64,000 nucleotides of DNA, taken from the NCBI RefSeq assembly GCF_023078455.1, contig NZ_CP095740.1, forward strand, positions 1,662,001-1,726,000. Direction: 5' to 3'. This document shows, one piece after another, positions 33,219 through 42,074 of the stretch. The notes under the pieces were generated by a model. That model saw only the letters and a list, made by a program, of their open reading frames with translations. It did no database searches and had not been told where the DNA came from. Position 1 is the first letter of the stretch, and every line of letters starts with the position of its first letter. The translations under genes and the position numbers were made by a program. This DNA comes from Luteibacter aegosomatis. Its GTDB lineage: Bacteria; Pseudomonadota; Gammaproteobacteria; Xanthomonadales; Rhodanobacteraceae.

Positions 33219-34352
33219 GTGAAGCTCTTTGAACCTGTTGCGCTGCGCGACGTGACACTGCGCAACCGTTTGGTCGTTTCCCCGATGTGCCAATACTCGG
33301 CGCAGGGGGGTTATGTTAACGATCATCACCTCATCAATCTCGGGCGATTCGCCATGGGGGGCTTTGGCCTGATCATGGTCGAAGCGACGGCGATCGTTCC
33401 CGAGGGCCGTATCACCCATGGCGATCTCGGCCTCTGGTCGGACGATCACATCCCCGGCCTGCGGCGCATTGCGGAGGCGCTCAAGATGTACGGTGCCGTG
33501 GCAGGCATCCAGATCGCGCATGCCGGACCGAAGGCGGCCAGCCAGCGACCTTGGCAAGGTAACGGCGCCCTCGATGACAGCGACTTCCAGCGCGGCGAGC
33601 AGCCGTGGCCGGTGGTCTCTGCCTCCAACAAGCCGTATGCCGATGGCTGGTTAAAGCCTACGGCTTTGACAAGCGCAACAATGGCCGAGGTTAAACAGGC
33701 TTTCGTCGACGCGGCGCGACGTGCCGACGCAGCCGGCTTCGATGTGATCGAGGTGCATTGCGCGCACGGCTACCTGCTCAACAGTTTTCTGTCGCCCGTG
33801 ACCAACGATCGAAAGGATGAGTACGGCGGCGACCTCGAAGGCAGAATGCGTTTTCCCTTGGAGGTCGTACAGGCAGTGCGGGCGATCTGGCCGCAGGATA
33901 AGCCGCTCTTCGTGCGGGTCTCTGCCGTCGATGGCCTACGTGAGGGCATGTCTATCGAGGACACGATAGTCTTCGCCCATCGTCTCAAAGCGCTCAGCGT
34001 GGACATCGTCGACTGCTCGTCGGGAGGTATCGCCCCGCGCTACGAGTACCCGTCGAGCTATGGCTACCAGGTTCCCTATGCTCAGAAGGTGCGCAGCGAA
34101 GTAGGCATCGGCACCGCTGCGGTCGGTCTGATCGTCAATGGTCGTCAAGCGGAAGCTATCGTGGAAAGCGGCCAGGCAGATCTTGTCGCGATCGGCCGAG
34201 AGGCGCTGGCCGATCCGAACTTCGCTCTACATGCCGAAGCCGAACTTGGCACTGTTGATCCCAAAGCCCCATTTGCCTCGTGGCCCACACAGGTTGCCTG
34301 GTGGCTTCAGGGGCGGTCGGTACAGATCCAGACATTCAGTGGGCGGTCGTGA
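33219..34352 (+). CDS. Old yellow enzyme family ene-reductase (YqjM-like)
   Basis: 377 residues. The thermophilic-type OYE signature is present: PMCQYSA with the flavin-modulating Cys, HAGPKAAS near the active site, and CAHGYLLNSFLSPVTNDRKDEYGGDLEGRMRFPLEVV. The C-terminal FMN-binding region is GRQAEAIVESGQADLVAIGREALADPNF. These FMN enzymes reduce the C=C bond of enones, quinones and nitro compounds using NAD(P)H. It follows the ABM pair in the LysR 2-linked operon. AAAAGGA precedes the GTG/ATG region; the start at 33219 is a GTG. Confidence 0.92.
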   Translation: MKLFEPVALRDVTLRNRLVVSPMCQYSAQGGYVNDHHLINLGRFAMGGFGLIMVEATAIVPEGRITHGDLGLWSDDHIPGLRRIAEALKMYGAVAGIQIAHAGPKAASQRPWQGNGALDDSDFQRGEQPWPVVSASNKPYADGWLKPTALTSATMAEVKQAFVDAARRADAAGFDVIEVHCAHGYLLNSFLSPVTNDRKDEYGGDLEGRMRFPLEVVQAVRAIWPQDKPLFVRVSAVDGLREGMSIEDTIVFAHRLKALSVDIVDCSSGGIAPRYEYPSSYGYQVPYAQKVRSEVGIGTAAVGLIVNGRQAEAIVESGQADLVAIGREALADPNFALHAEAELGTVDPKAPFASWPTQVAWWLQGRSVQIQTFSGRS

Positions 34353-34620
34353 ACAACGGCATGAGCGCACCACGGCCGAGGCGAGTACTACCTTGCGAAG
34401 TATCGTGGCTGCGCTGCCGTCCCGTCGATTGCATGAAACGTTCCTAGACGGACACCGCATTCGTCCGGGAGCGGATCATGTCCACTCGGTCTATCTGGTG
34501 CGTGAAGTCTTTGAGCACTTTTCGCGCGCTCCTTTCGGGAACTGCGCTTGATCAATCCCTGGCGCCCAGGCACGGCCTGACTAGTCATCTAAGGCGCCAC
34601 ACATCTTTAAGGATACAGAT

Positions 34621-35601
34621 ATGGAGTACGTGAAATTCGGAAGGACGGGAATGGATGTGTCGCGCTTGGTGCTCGGCTGCATGAGCTTTGGCGATGCTTC
34701 GCGCGGCGATCACGCCTGGACGCTGGACGAAGCCGCCAGTCGGGAGATCATTAAACAAGCGCTGGAGGCTGGCATAAATTTTCTGGATACGGCGAATGCC
34801 TACTCCGACGGTACGTCGGAGGAAATCGTTGGTCGGGCGATCAAGGACTACGCTCGGCGCGACGAGATCGTACTGGCAACGAAGGTATTCATGCGCATGC
34901 ACGCCGGCCCGAACGGTGCCGGACTGTCACGTAAGGCGATATTCGCGGAGATCGACAACAGCCTGCGACGGCTGGGCACTGATTACGTGGATCTGTACCA
35001 GATCCATCGCTGGGATTTCGATACACCGATCGAAGAAACGCTGGAGGCACTGCACGATGTGGTGAAAGCAGGTAAAGCTCGATACATTGGGGCATCTTCC
35101 ATGGCGACATGGCAATTTGCCAAGGCAATCTACACTTCTCGCCTCAATGGATGGACGCCCTTCGTCAGCATGCAGAATCACCTGAACCTGTTGTACCGCG
35201 AGGAGGAGCGCGAAATGCTGCCGTTCTGCCGCGACCAGGAGCTGGCGGTAATCCCATGGAGTCCCTTGGCGCGCGGTCGCCTCACTCGGGCATGGGATGA
35301 GACCACCAGTCGACTGGAGACCGACAAGATCGGACGATCACTCTATGTCGAAAGCGACGCTCAGATCGTTGAGAGAGTCGGGGCAATCGCGCAGGCACGC
35401 GGAATTCCTCGAGCTCAGGTCGCGCTCGCCTGGCTACTCCAGAAACCGGGTGTCACGGGACCGATCATTGGCGCCACCCGCGCGCAACACTTGGTGGATG
35501 CCATCGCTGCGCTGTCGGTGAAACTGACCGATGAAGAGATCAAGGACTTGGAGGCGCCATATACACCTCATGAAGTCAGCGGCATTACGGTGATCAGGTA
35601 A
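34621..35601 (+). CDS. Aldo/keto reductase 2
   Basis: 326 residues. The tetrad residues lie in FLDTANAYSDG, LATKVFM and YQIHRWD. The C-terminal cofactor region is TGPIIGATRAQHLVDAI. It belongs to the YajO/Tas-like group that reduces aldehydes. The 268-bp gap before it (34353-34620) holds no convincing gene, so it may have its own promoter, or it may be the last gene of the SDR 3 operon. AAGGA lies 7 bp before the ATG. Different in length and loops from aldo/keto reductase 1, so not a recent duplicate. Confidence 0.9.
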   Translation: MEYVKFGRTGMDVSRLVLGCMSFGDASRGDHAWTLDEAASREIIKQALEAGINFLDTANAYSDGTSEEIVGRAIKDYARRDEIVLATKVFMRMHAGPNGAGLSRKAIFAEIDNSLRRLGTDYVDLYQIHRWDFDTPIEETLEALHDVVKAGKARYIGASSMATWQFAKAIYTSRLNGWTPFVSMQNHLNLLYREEEREMLPFCRDQELAVIPWSPLARGRLTRAWDETTSRLETDKIGRSLYVESDAQIVERVGAIAQARGIPRAQVALAWLLQKPGVTGPIIGATRAQHLVDAIAALSVKLTDEEIKDLEAPYTPHEVSGITVIR

Positions 35602-35681
35602 TTTACGAGCGGGGACGAGACAACTAGCTAAGGACATGAATTCTGCCATCTGGCTACTGTGCGGCCTGTGGCTGCTGGGAT

Positions 35682-36212
35682 CTATGGGCGGGGCGCCGCC
35701 GGCCCGAACAACATCCTGTAGTAGGCTTTGCCATCGCGCAGATGCGAGTCGAATGTGAAGTTCTTTGCCAACATAATGTCCATGTCCTCGCGGGTGATCC
35801 GCATAACGTAGCTGTGTTCAGTCGTGACTAGCCGCCAAGTGCCGCTGGCTTCGTTCGCACTGAACCACTTTCCTGGATCGGCATGGCCGGCCGGGTGCGA
35901 GCGGCCGTTCTCCTCCAACTGCCAGCGTCCGTCGAGCAATATCCAGATCGAGTCATCGGTCATCGAAGAATCTCCTGGTCCGGATGCGATGACTGTTCCT
36001 GGGTCGGTCTCCCATTCGCGAGAATGGTCGATTGTCCAGCGTAATTGCGATGTGTTGAGTGACGTGAAGAACGGGGTATGACGCAAGAGGTGCAAGTAGG
36101 TGACGGAGGGCTTCATCGTGGAGGTGGCCTGGGTGGTGTGGCACGGTGCCACGGACAGCGCACACCCGGCCGTGAGCAGGGAAAGCAAGATCGCGAGAGA
36201 GCGGCGCATCAT
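35682..36212 (-). CDS. Lipoprotein with a cyclic-nucleotide-binding-like domain
   Basis: 176 residues. A lipoprotein signal is present: positively charged start, hydrophobic run and lipobox LTAGC (Cys17). The mature part resembles the cNMP-binding/cupin barrel: HLLRHTPFFTSLNTSQLRWTID, TVIASGPGD, SIWILLDGRWQLEENGR and SYVMRITREDMDIML. A phosphate-binding cassette is not clear. An exported protein of this fold would not see cytosolic cAMP, so another ligand is likely. It is the last gene of a leftward group with LysE, DUF1097 and two SDRs. Confidence 0.65.
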   Translation of the reverse strand: MMRRSLAILLSLLTAGCALSVAPCHTTQATSTMKPSVTYLHLLRHTPFFTSLNTSQLRWTIDHSREWETDPGTVIASGPGDSSMTDDSIWILLDGRWQLEENGRSHPAGHADPGKWFSANEASGTWRLVTTEHSYVMRITREDMDIMLAKNFTFDSHLRDGKAYYRMLFGPAAPRP

Positions 36213-36233
36213 GATTGAACGTCTTATGGGGCT

Positions 36234-36863
36234 TCAGCGACGCGAGGTCACGGCGAGCTTAACTGCCAGTGCGAGGAATACTGTTCCTGCGAACCAGTTC
36301 AAACAGCGCTGCAGCCTGGTCGAGCGCATGAACGTCTGACCGACTGCGCCGGCTGTCCATGCGATGCCAGCGAAGACTGCGAGGGCTGCAACGGCAAAAA
36401 CCAGCCCCAGCACGGCGATTTGCAGCGTGACTTGGCCCCGCTCGGCGGTAACGAACTGCGGCAGAAAGGCCAGGAAAAACATGATCACCTTAGGATTGCT
36501 CAGGTTCATGGCGACACCCTTGGCATACGCTTGCCATATGGAATGCAGTTCCAGCTTCGATGTCTCGGCGGCGCCCACCGGTGCGCGAAACGCCTGCCAC
36601 GCGAGGAAGGCGAGATACGCGGCACCGAGGGCCTTGAGAATGGTGAAGGCCGTGAGCGAGGCCGTCAGAACGGCGCCAAGTCCCGCGGCCACCAGAGCAG
36701 TGTGGGCCATCAGGCCCGTACATAGGCCCAATACGGTGGCAAGACCGGAGCGCACGCCGTAGCGGGCGGATTGGACGAGGACGAATAGATTGTCCGGCCC
36801 TGGTGTGAGCGCCAGCAGCAGCGAGATGCCGGCAAAGGGCAACAACGTGTCGACGGATGGCAT
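36234..36863 (-). CDS. LysE/RhtB-family exporter
   Basis: 209 residues from the ATG at 36863 (MPSVDTLLPFAGISLLLALTPGPDNLFV). The family motif TPGPDNL is at 21-27. About six membrane segments follow, with GVAMNLSNPKVIMFFLAFLPQFV near 115-137. LysE-type translocators export amino acids or small metabolites. It is 21 bp from the downstream lipoprotein gene. Between it and DUF1097 upstream lies a decayed SDR tail. The exported compound cannot be predicted. Confidence 0.9.
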   Translation of the reverse strand: MPSVDTLLPFAGISLLLALTPGPDNLFVLVQSARYGVRSGLATVLGLCTGLMAHTALVAAGLGAVLTASLTAFTILKALGAAYLAFLAWQAFRAPVGAAETSKLELHSIWQAYAKGVAMNLSNPKVIMFFLAFLPQFVTAERGQVTLQIAVLGLVFAVAALAVFAGIAWTAGAVGQTFMRSTRLQRCLNWFAGTVFLALAVKLAVTSRR

Positions 36864-36941
36864 GGCTGTGCTCCAAAGCAGGGTTTGTCGATACCGATCG
36901 TCAGCCACGCCCACTTTTGAGGTGGCGTGGTTGATGGCTTA

Positions 36942-37095
36942 TTACGTATTGAGGCGCGGCTTGAACAGGTCGAACAGTCCAATCCGATGCAGTTCTATGA
37001 GCGGACGAGGCCAAATAGCGCGAAGCCCGAGTCCGCACCGTCCTAAGCAGGATCGATGTGCAAGCGAAGCAACCGCTTGCCGAAGGCATACTGAA
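36942..37095 (-). pseudogene. SDR C-terminus relic
   Basis: Leftward translation reads YAFGKRLLRLHIDPA, a stop, DGADSGFAL, then after a frame change ELHRIGLFDLFKPRLNT and a final stop. It matches the end of SDR 4 at 37709 (TPFGKRPFRVHIDPTQDGADVGFTVL, MLHRVGLSDLLKPRTN). It is a decayed copy of a related SDR gene, stranded between the LysE and DUF1097 genes. Confidence 0.8.
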
Positions 37096-37118
37096 TATTT
37101 TCCCGATGGCCGCGGCCA

Positions 37119-37610
37119 TTAGGATGGCCTCACGATTCTGGCTGGCATGTAGTGCGAGACCCATCCCGCCGCCGAGCCGATCGTGCTAGCGCCCAGGAGA
37201 TGCGCCAGGCTTTCGGCGGACGGTTCCAGGTGTGCGGCGAACCACGCGACCAGGCCGAGGAAGTAGCCCAGCAGATTGTTTAGGATTGGCATGCCGCGCA
37301 TGGCAACCACGAGCAGTGCGACGACAAACACTACGACAGGCAGTGCCAAGCGTGGCCCAACGATAGATCCCACGTGCGGCAGGCTGAATGCCGCAATCGC
37401 ACCAATCGTCAGGCCCAGTCCGACGCAAGCGAGATTTTCAAAGGCGCTTCGCGTATTCATGCCGCGCGTGAAGAATGCAATCCAGCCGATGAACATGGCC
37501 CAGACGGGCAGCGAAAGTGCCGCACTGCTCGCTGCCGCGACGGCGGCCGTGACAGCGGCAACGAGAGTTGTGATGATGAAAGAAGTGGGAGATTGGCGAG
37601 CGTGGCTCAT
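37119..37610 (-). CDS. DUF1097 membrane protein
   Basis: 163 residues from the ATG at 37610; an in-frame start four codons upstream is possible. About five hydrophobic helices: FIITTLVAAVTAAVAAASSAAL, VWAMFIGWIAFFTRG, LACVGLGLTIGAIAAF, PVVVFVVALLVVAMRG and LLGYFLGLVAWFAAH. DUF1097 proteins are inner-membrane proteins of unknown function (YcdZ-like). It lies in the leftward SDR-linked group with LysE and may move a related small molecule. Confidence 0.85.
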   Translation of the reverse strand: MSHARQSPTSFIITTLVAAVTAAVAAASSAALSLPVWAMFIGWIAFFTRGMNTRSAFENLACVGLGLTIGAIAAFSLPHVGSIVGPRLALPVVVFVVALLVVAMRGMPILNNLLGYFLGLVAWFAAHLEPSAESLAHLLGASTIGSAAGWVSHYMPARIVRPS

Positions 37611-37708
37611 GGGAAGCTCCAAGGCAGAATGGATTCATTGGGCAAGTCATCGGTCGCGCACCCAAGGAAGGCAACAGCGATCGGCGAACCCATTCGGGGT
37701 TGGATCGT

Positions 37709-38605
37709 TCAATTGGTCCGCGGCTTGAGCAGGTCGGAAAGTCCTACTCGGTGCAACATCTCGGCACGCACGCGGTCCAGCACGGTGAATCCGACGTCTG
37801 CGCCGTCCTGGGTCGGATCGATGTGCACGCGGAACGGACGCTTGCCGAACGGCGTATCGACGACCTTGACGATCGCTTCGGCCACCAGGCCCGCATCGGC
37901 ATCCGCCGGCACGATCTCGGCAAAGACCTTCTGCACCTGTTCGCCAAAGCCCGCGTACGGACCGGCCTCGTACTCGGCCGCGCGCGCCGCATCGGCTGGC
38001 GTGCCGGTATGGGCGAAATGGTTGGTGCCGCTGGTGAAGGCACCGGGCACGATGATCGAGGTCTCGATGCCCCAACGCGACAGTTCGCGCGCGTACTGCA
38101 CGGCGATCGCATCCATCGCCGCCTTGGCACCGAAGTAAGGTGCCAGATAAGGGGGCGTGCCGCCGGCCGAACTGCTGCTCGATACCCATATCAGCAGCCC
38201 ATCACGCTGTCGGCGCAGGTGCGGCAGCACGGCGCGGTTGACGCGCTGGGTGCTCAGCACGTTGACGTCGTAGAGCTGTGCATACTGCTCGGGCGTGAAG
38301 GCTTCGGCCGGACCGAACACCATGTGGCCAGCATTGTGCATCAGCACGTCGATGCGACCGGACTCGGCGATGATGCGCGCCACGGCGGCGTCTGCCGAGT
38401 CCTGCGATTGCACGTCCAGTTCGACCGTGCGCAAGTCCACGCCATTTTCCTTCGAGAAGGCGGACATCTGTTCGACCACCGCGGCATTGCGGCCGGCGGT
38501 GTTGCGCATCGAGGCATAGACGGTATGGCCGGCGCGAGCCAGCGCTTCGGCAGTCAGGCGGCCGAAGCCGCTGGAAGCGCCGGTGATGAGGATGATCTTG
38601 CTCAT
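37709..38605 (-). CDS. Short-chain dehydrogenase/reductase (SDR 4)
   Basis: 298 residues from the ATG at 38605, preceded by AGGAGA. TGASSGFGRLTAEALARAGH, NAGHMVFGPAEA, SSSSAGGTPP and the catalytic YFGAK are present. The first residue of the usual NNAG is His (HNAG). The C-terminal extension after the Rossmann domain (about 60 residues) ends LLKPRTN. It lies 55 bp from SDR 5 in the same direction, so they are likely cotranscribed. A relic of a close homologue lies at 36942-37095. Confidence 0.9.
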   Translation of the reverse strand: MSKIILITGASSGFGRLTAEALARAGHTVYASMRNTAGRNAAVVEQMSAFSKENGVDLRTVELDVQSQDSADAAVARIIAESGRIDVLMHNAGHMVFGPAEAFTPEQYAQLYDVNVLSTQRVNRAVLPHLRRQRDGLLIWVSSSSSAGGTPPYLAPYFGAKAAMDAIAVQYARELSRWGIETSIIVPGAFTSGTNHFAHTGTPADAARAAEYEAGPYAGFGEQVQKVFAEIVPADADAGLVAEAIVKVVDTPFGKRPFRVHIDPTQDGADVGFTVLDRVRAEMLHRVGLSDLLKPRTN

Positions 38606-38660
38606 GAAGGTTCTCCTGATAGGAAAGACTATGAATTCGGGTGGGGGGGGGAACCCGTTG

Positions 38661-39401
38661 TCAGACCATCCCGCCGTTTGCGCGCAGAACCTGGCCGTTG
38701 ATCCAGCCGCCGGCCGGACTGGCCAGGAAGGCCACCGCATGTGCGATGTCATCCGGCGTACCCAAGCGTTCCAGCGGGTTCATCTTCGACATGCGCTCGA
38801 TCAATTCAGGGGACTTGCCGTGAAGAAACAGATCGGTCGCGGTCGGACCAGGCGCCACGGCGTTGACCGTAATCGAACGGCCGCGCAGCTCCTTCGACAG
38901 GATGGCGGTCAGCGTCTCCACGGCAGCTTTGGTCGCGGCATAGACGCCATAGTTCTCCAGCCTCAACCCGATTACGCTGGTGGAGAAGTTGATGATCCGG
39001 CCGCCATCGCGCAGGCGGCGCGATGCGAGGCGCAACGTGTTGAAGGTGCCTTTCAGGTTGACAGCGACTTGGCTATCGAACAACGCGTCATCGCTATCGG
39101 CAAGCGGCGCGAGCTTCATAATGCCGGCGTTATTGACGAGAACGTCGATGCCGCCGTAGGCCGCTTCGGCACCGTCGAACAGGCGTGACACGGCGGCCGC
39201 GTCGCTGACATCGGCCTGGGCACTGATCGCGCGTCCGCCGGACTTCTCGATATCGGCGACCACTTGTTCGGCCTCGGTTGCATTGCCGGCGTAGTTGACA
39301 ACGACGGTGAAGCCATCCGCGGCCAGACGTCGGGCAATGGCCGCACCGATGCCACGCGAAGCGCCCGTCACTAGGGCAATTTTCTCTTGAGGGGTAGTCA
39401 T
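38661..39401 (-). CDS. Short-chain dehydrogenase/reductase (SDR 5)
   Basis: 246 residues from the ATG at 39401, preceded by AGGAGA. TGASRGIGAAIARRLA, NNAGIM, a Ser in NFSTSVIG and the catalytic YAATK are present, and the C-terminus is WINGQVLRANGGMV. This is a FabG-like classical SDR. It is the first gene of the leftward group SDR 5, SDR 4, DUF1097, LysE, lipoprotein. LysR 3 diverges 134 bp upstream and is the probable regulator. A run of nine G residues lies in the SDR 4-SDR 5 gap. Confidence 0.92.
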   Translation of the reverse strand: MTTPQEKIALVTGASRGIGAAIARRLAADGFTVVVNYAGNATEAEQVVADIEKSGGRAISAQADVSDAAAVSRLFDGAEAAYGGIDVLVNNAGIMKLAPLADSDDALFDSQVAVNLKGTFNTLRLASRRLRDGGRIINFSTSVIGLRLENYGVYAATKAAVETLTAILSKELRGRSITVNAVAPGPTATDLFLHGKSPELIERMSKMNPLERLGTPDDIAHAVAFLASPAGGWINGQVLRANGGMV

Positions 39402-39535
39402 GGAAGTTCTCCTTTCAGGCCGCGGGGATCGCGGCGTTAGAAGAACTATGCGATCTCCCCGGCCAGAGATAATCGATGTAAAGTGCACATCACTATTTCT
39501 TGAGAGCGAACAATGGATAATCTGGGGAACACGTC

Positions 39536-40429
39536 ATGGATCGTTTGGATGCACTAAGGCTCTTTGTGCGCATCGTGGAGCGGCGCAGCTTCACGTTGGC
39601 GGCAAACGACTTGGAAATCCCTCGCTCGACAGCAACGAAAGTAGTCGCCGAGATGGAGGCTAGGCTGGGTGTGCGGCTGCTACAGAGGACCACACGCGTG
39701 GTGCGTCCGACGCTTGACGGTGAGGCTTTTCACCAGCGATGCGTCCGCATCCTGGACGACCTGGAGGACGCGGAAGGAGCCTTTCTTGGCGCGCAACCCA
39801 AGGGGCAGTTGCGTGTCGAAGTACAGGGTACTCTTGCTCGCCACTTTCTCATGCCCGGCTTGCCATCGTTTTTCGAACACTATCCGGACATCGAACTCTC
39901 GATGAGCGAAAGCGACCGGTGGATCGATCTGGTGCAGGAAGGTATGGATTGCGCGCTGCGCTACGGCAGGCTGCCGGACAGCGATCTCGTTGCGCGGCAG
40001 GTGGCAATGCTGGAACGCGTGACCTGCGCCACGCCCGGCTATCTGAAGAAGTTCGGCACGCCGACCGATGTTGCTTCCCTCGCCGGGCATCGTATGGTGG
40101 GCATCCGCCTGATTTCGAGTGGCAGCTTGATGCCGCTCGAGTTCACCGGAGGCGAGGCGCACGAGAGCATCACGCTACCGGCCACGCTATCGGTGACGGG
40201 ACCGGAAAGCTATCTGGCCAGCACACGGCTTGGTTTCGGTCTAGCGCAGATGCCGCGCTTCCATATCGATGAAGACCTCAAGCGCGGTAGCCTCGTCGCC
40301 GTGCTGCGCGAACGCCCGCCGCCGTCGGCGCCTGTGTCGCTCGTCTATCCGCGCAACCGGCAATTGTCGCCACGCGTACGCGTGTTCCTCGACTGGGCTA
40401 GCAATGAGTTCAAGAGGTCTGGTGTGTGA
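39536..40429 (+). CDS. LysR-family regulator 3 (divergent from SDR 5)
   Basis: 297 residues. HTH at 1-60 (LRLFVRIVERRSFTLAANDLEIPRSTATKVVAEME) and an effector domain (GQLRVEVQGTLARHFLMPGLPSFF). It is divergent from the SDR 5 operon, the standard LysR arrangement, so it probably controls those genes and itself. The 134-bp gap holds the ATTATTGATGT-like AT-rich promoter region near 39465-39530. The ORF is followed by a 213-bp gap with no gene. Confidence 0.92.
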   Translation: MDRLDALRLFVRIVERRSFTLAANDLEIPRSTATKVVAEMEARLGVRLLQRTTRVVRPTLDGEAFHQRCVRILDDLEDAEGAFLGAQPKGQLRVEVQGTLARHFLMPGLPSFFEHYPDIELSMSESDRWIDLVQEGMDCALRYGRLPDSDLVARQVAMLERVTCATPGYLKKFGTPTDVASLAGHRMVGIRLISSGSLMPLEFTGGEAHESITLPATLSVTGPESYLASTRLGFGLAQMPRFHIDEDLKRGSLVAVLRERPPPSAPVSLVYPRNRQLSPRVRVFLDWASNEFKRSGV

Positions 40430-40642
40430 TGCTGACTACCTGCCTCTAAGGGCTGTTATCTGTGAACGTAAGTCCCGGCAATCCCATCATAAGCGCAGAA
40501 GGTGCACGGGATCGCAACGCGGCGGTAAATGTGTCGCCGCCATTCACCTGATCCATTCGGTACGACTGAACTGGCATCATCCGCTTGCCTGTCTGCAAAA
40601 TGTGCTTACGCGCTTACCTACAGAAAGCCAACAGATCGCCGA

Positions 40643-41572
40643 TTAAACCGAGTCAGCCCTCAACCGTACCGCATCCTGAATAGGAGATGCTCCGAACTGA
40701 CGTTTGTATTCGCGATGGAACTGCGACAGATTGTCGTAACCCACCGTCGACGCAACGACGCCTACATCACTAGCCCGTTGTATCAGGAGACGGCGGGCCT
40801 CGAGCAGCCGCAGGCGCTTCTGATACTGAAGCGGGCTCAGTGCAGTGGCATCCTTGAAGTGTTGATGTAAAGACGAAATGCTCATGTTTACATGCTTAGC
40901 TAGATCGTCGATGCGAATCGGCCCGTCATAGTGCTCTTTGATCCATTCGACAGCTTTGCTGACCTTGAAAGCACGACTATCTGCCACGAGCGCATGGCGC
41001 AGCCTCATGCCTTGGCTGCTCATGAGCAGGCGATAAAGGATTTCCTGTTCGATTAGGGGAGCCAGCGCAGGAATGTGCTTGGGGGTCTCGAGTAGGCTGG
41101 CCAAGCGATAGGCGGCGTCTAGCAGCTCCGTCGGTAGCTTGCTCAGGCTGATGCCAAGCCCAGTCGGTGTCTCGTCCGGAGGTGGCAAATCTCGAACGGC
41201 AACAAGATCAGCCACCTTCTGCATGTCTATCTCATAAGCGAAACACAGATAAGGCATGTCGGTGCTGGCCTGTGTGACGCGACCAATGACCGGCATGTCT
41301 ATCGATGTGACCAGACAGTGCTTTGTATCGTAGCTATAGGAAGCATCGCCTGCGGTGACAGTCTTTGCTCCTTGTGCAGCGAAGATAAGAGCGATCTTGG
41401 TAAAGGCCGACTCTTCCTTTGACGGCGCAGAGTACCGGTGAAATGTCAGAGACGGGATAGCCGTGCGATGTTCGCCATCAATAGGGGTAAAGCGTCCCAC
41501 GATCGCGGCTAGGTGCCTTGATATAGCTTCCTGTGAAGGACGATCTAGTGGGGTGCCGCCTGTAAATTCCAT
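40643..41572 (-). CDS. AraC-family regulator
   Basis: 309 residues. The N-terminal AraC_N-type domain (about 25-180, with LTFHRYSAPSK and ITSIDMPVIGRV) is of the CmrA/AraC_N type seen in regulators of aldehyde and oxidoreductase genes such as YqhC. The C-terminal double HTH covers 215-300: VEWIKEHYDGPIRIDDLAKHVNMSISSLHQHFK and a second at DVGVVASTVGYDNLSQFHREYKRQFG. YqhC-like proteins respond to reactive aldehydes, which suits the surrounding oxidoreductases. No oxidoreductase is directly divergent from it. Confidence 0.9.
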   Translation of the reverse strand: MEFTGGTPLDRPSQEAISRHLAAIVGRFTPIDGEHRTAIPSLTFHRYSAPSKEESAFTKIALIFAAQGAKTVTAGDASYSYDTKHCLVTSIDMPVIGRVTQASTDMPYLCFAYEIDMQKVADLVAVRDLPPPDETPTGLGISLSKLPTELLDAAYRLASLLETPKHIPALAPLIEQEILYRLLMSSQGMRLRHALVADSRAFKVSKAVEWIKEHYDGPIRIDDLAKHVNMSISSLHQHFKDATALSPLQYQKRLRLLEARRLLIQRASDVGVVASTVGYDNLSQFHREYKRQFGASPIQDAVRLRADSV

Positions 41573-42074
41573 GGTCTATAAGCCTACGAATGCGTGATCA
41601 GAATTATCCACGGATAACCGAGTACACACATCCCATCTCCACATGATTTTGGAGAATCGTACACAAAAAATCGACTAACGTGGAGCTGTCTTGCAGGCAA
41701 CGGGGACAGAATGTCCACATTAGTAACTTGAAGTCGACGCACCAGTCACCGAAGCCTCTTCGCCCCGGAGTTGTTTCGTTGAAGGTCATCCGATGCGACG
41801 TTGGCCGGTGTGGTCGACACGATCGTATCCTGTAGCTGACGGTGTGTGCTAAAGGCAGGCTGATACAAGATGGCCAAGCTAATTGTGTACGAGGACTAGG
41901 ATAGTGAGAAGTCGACGCAATGCGCGGTTACACGAAGGCATGAGATGTCGAGACCAACGCGATGGCGAGAAGCAAGATTAACTGTCCCCGAATATAAGTA
42001 AAAACAGCAGAGTTTGCGAATTGCTTTTGTGTGAAGCGTGATCGTAGGAGATTGATCCGAAAGGAGAAATTCGT
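41573..42074. other. Intergenic region between AraC and LysR genes
   Basis: 502 bp with no convincing gene. A short leftward frame at 41604-41789 starts MTFNETTPGRRGFGDW but is not recognisable. The region carries the divergent promoters of the AraC gene and of the LysR gene, the latter preceded by AAAGGAG. It marks the boundary between cargo and the conserved transfer block, and base composition changes here. Confidence 0.5.
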
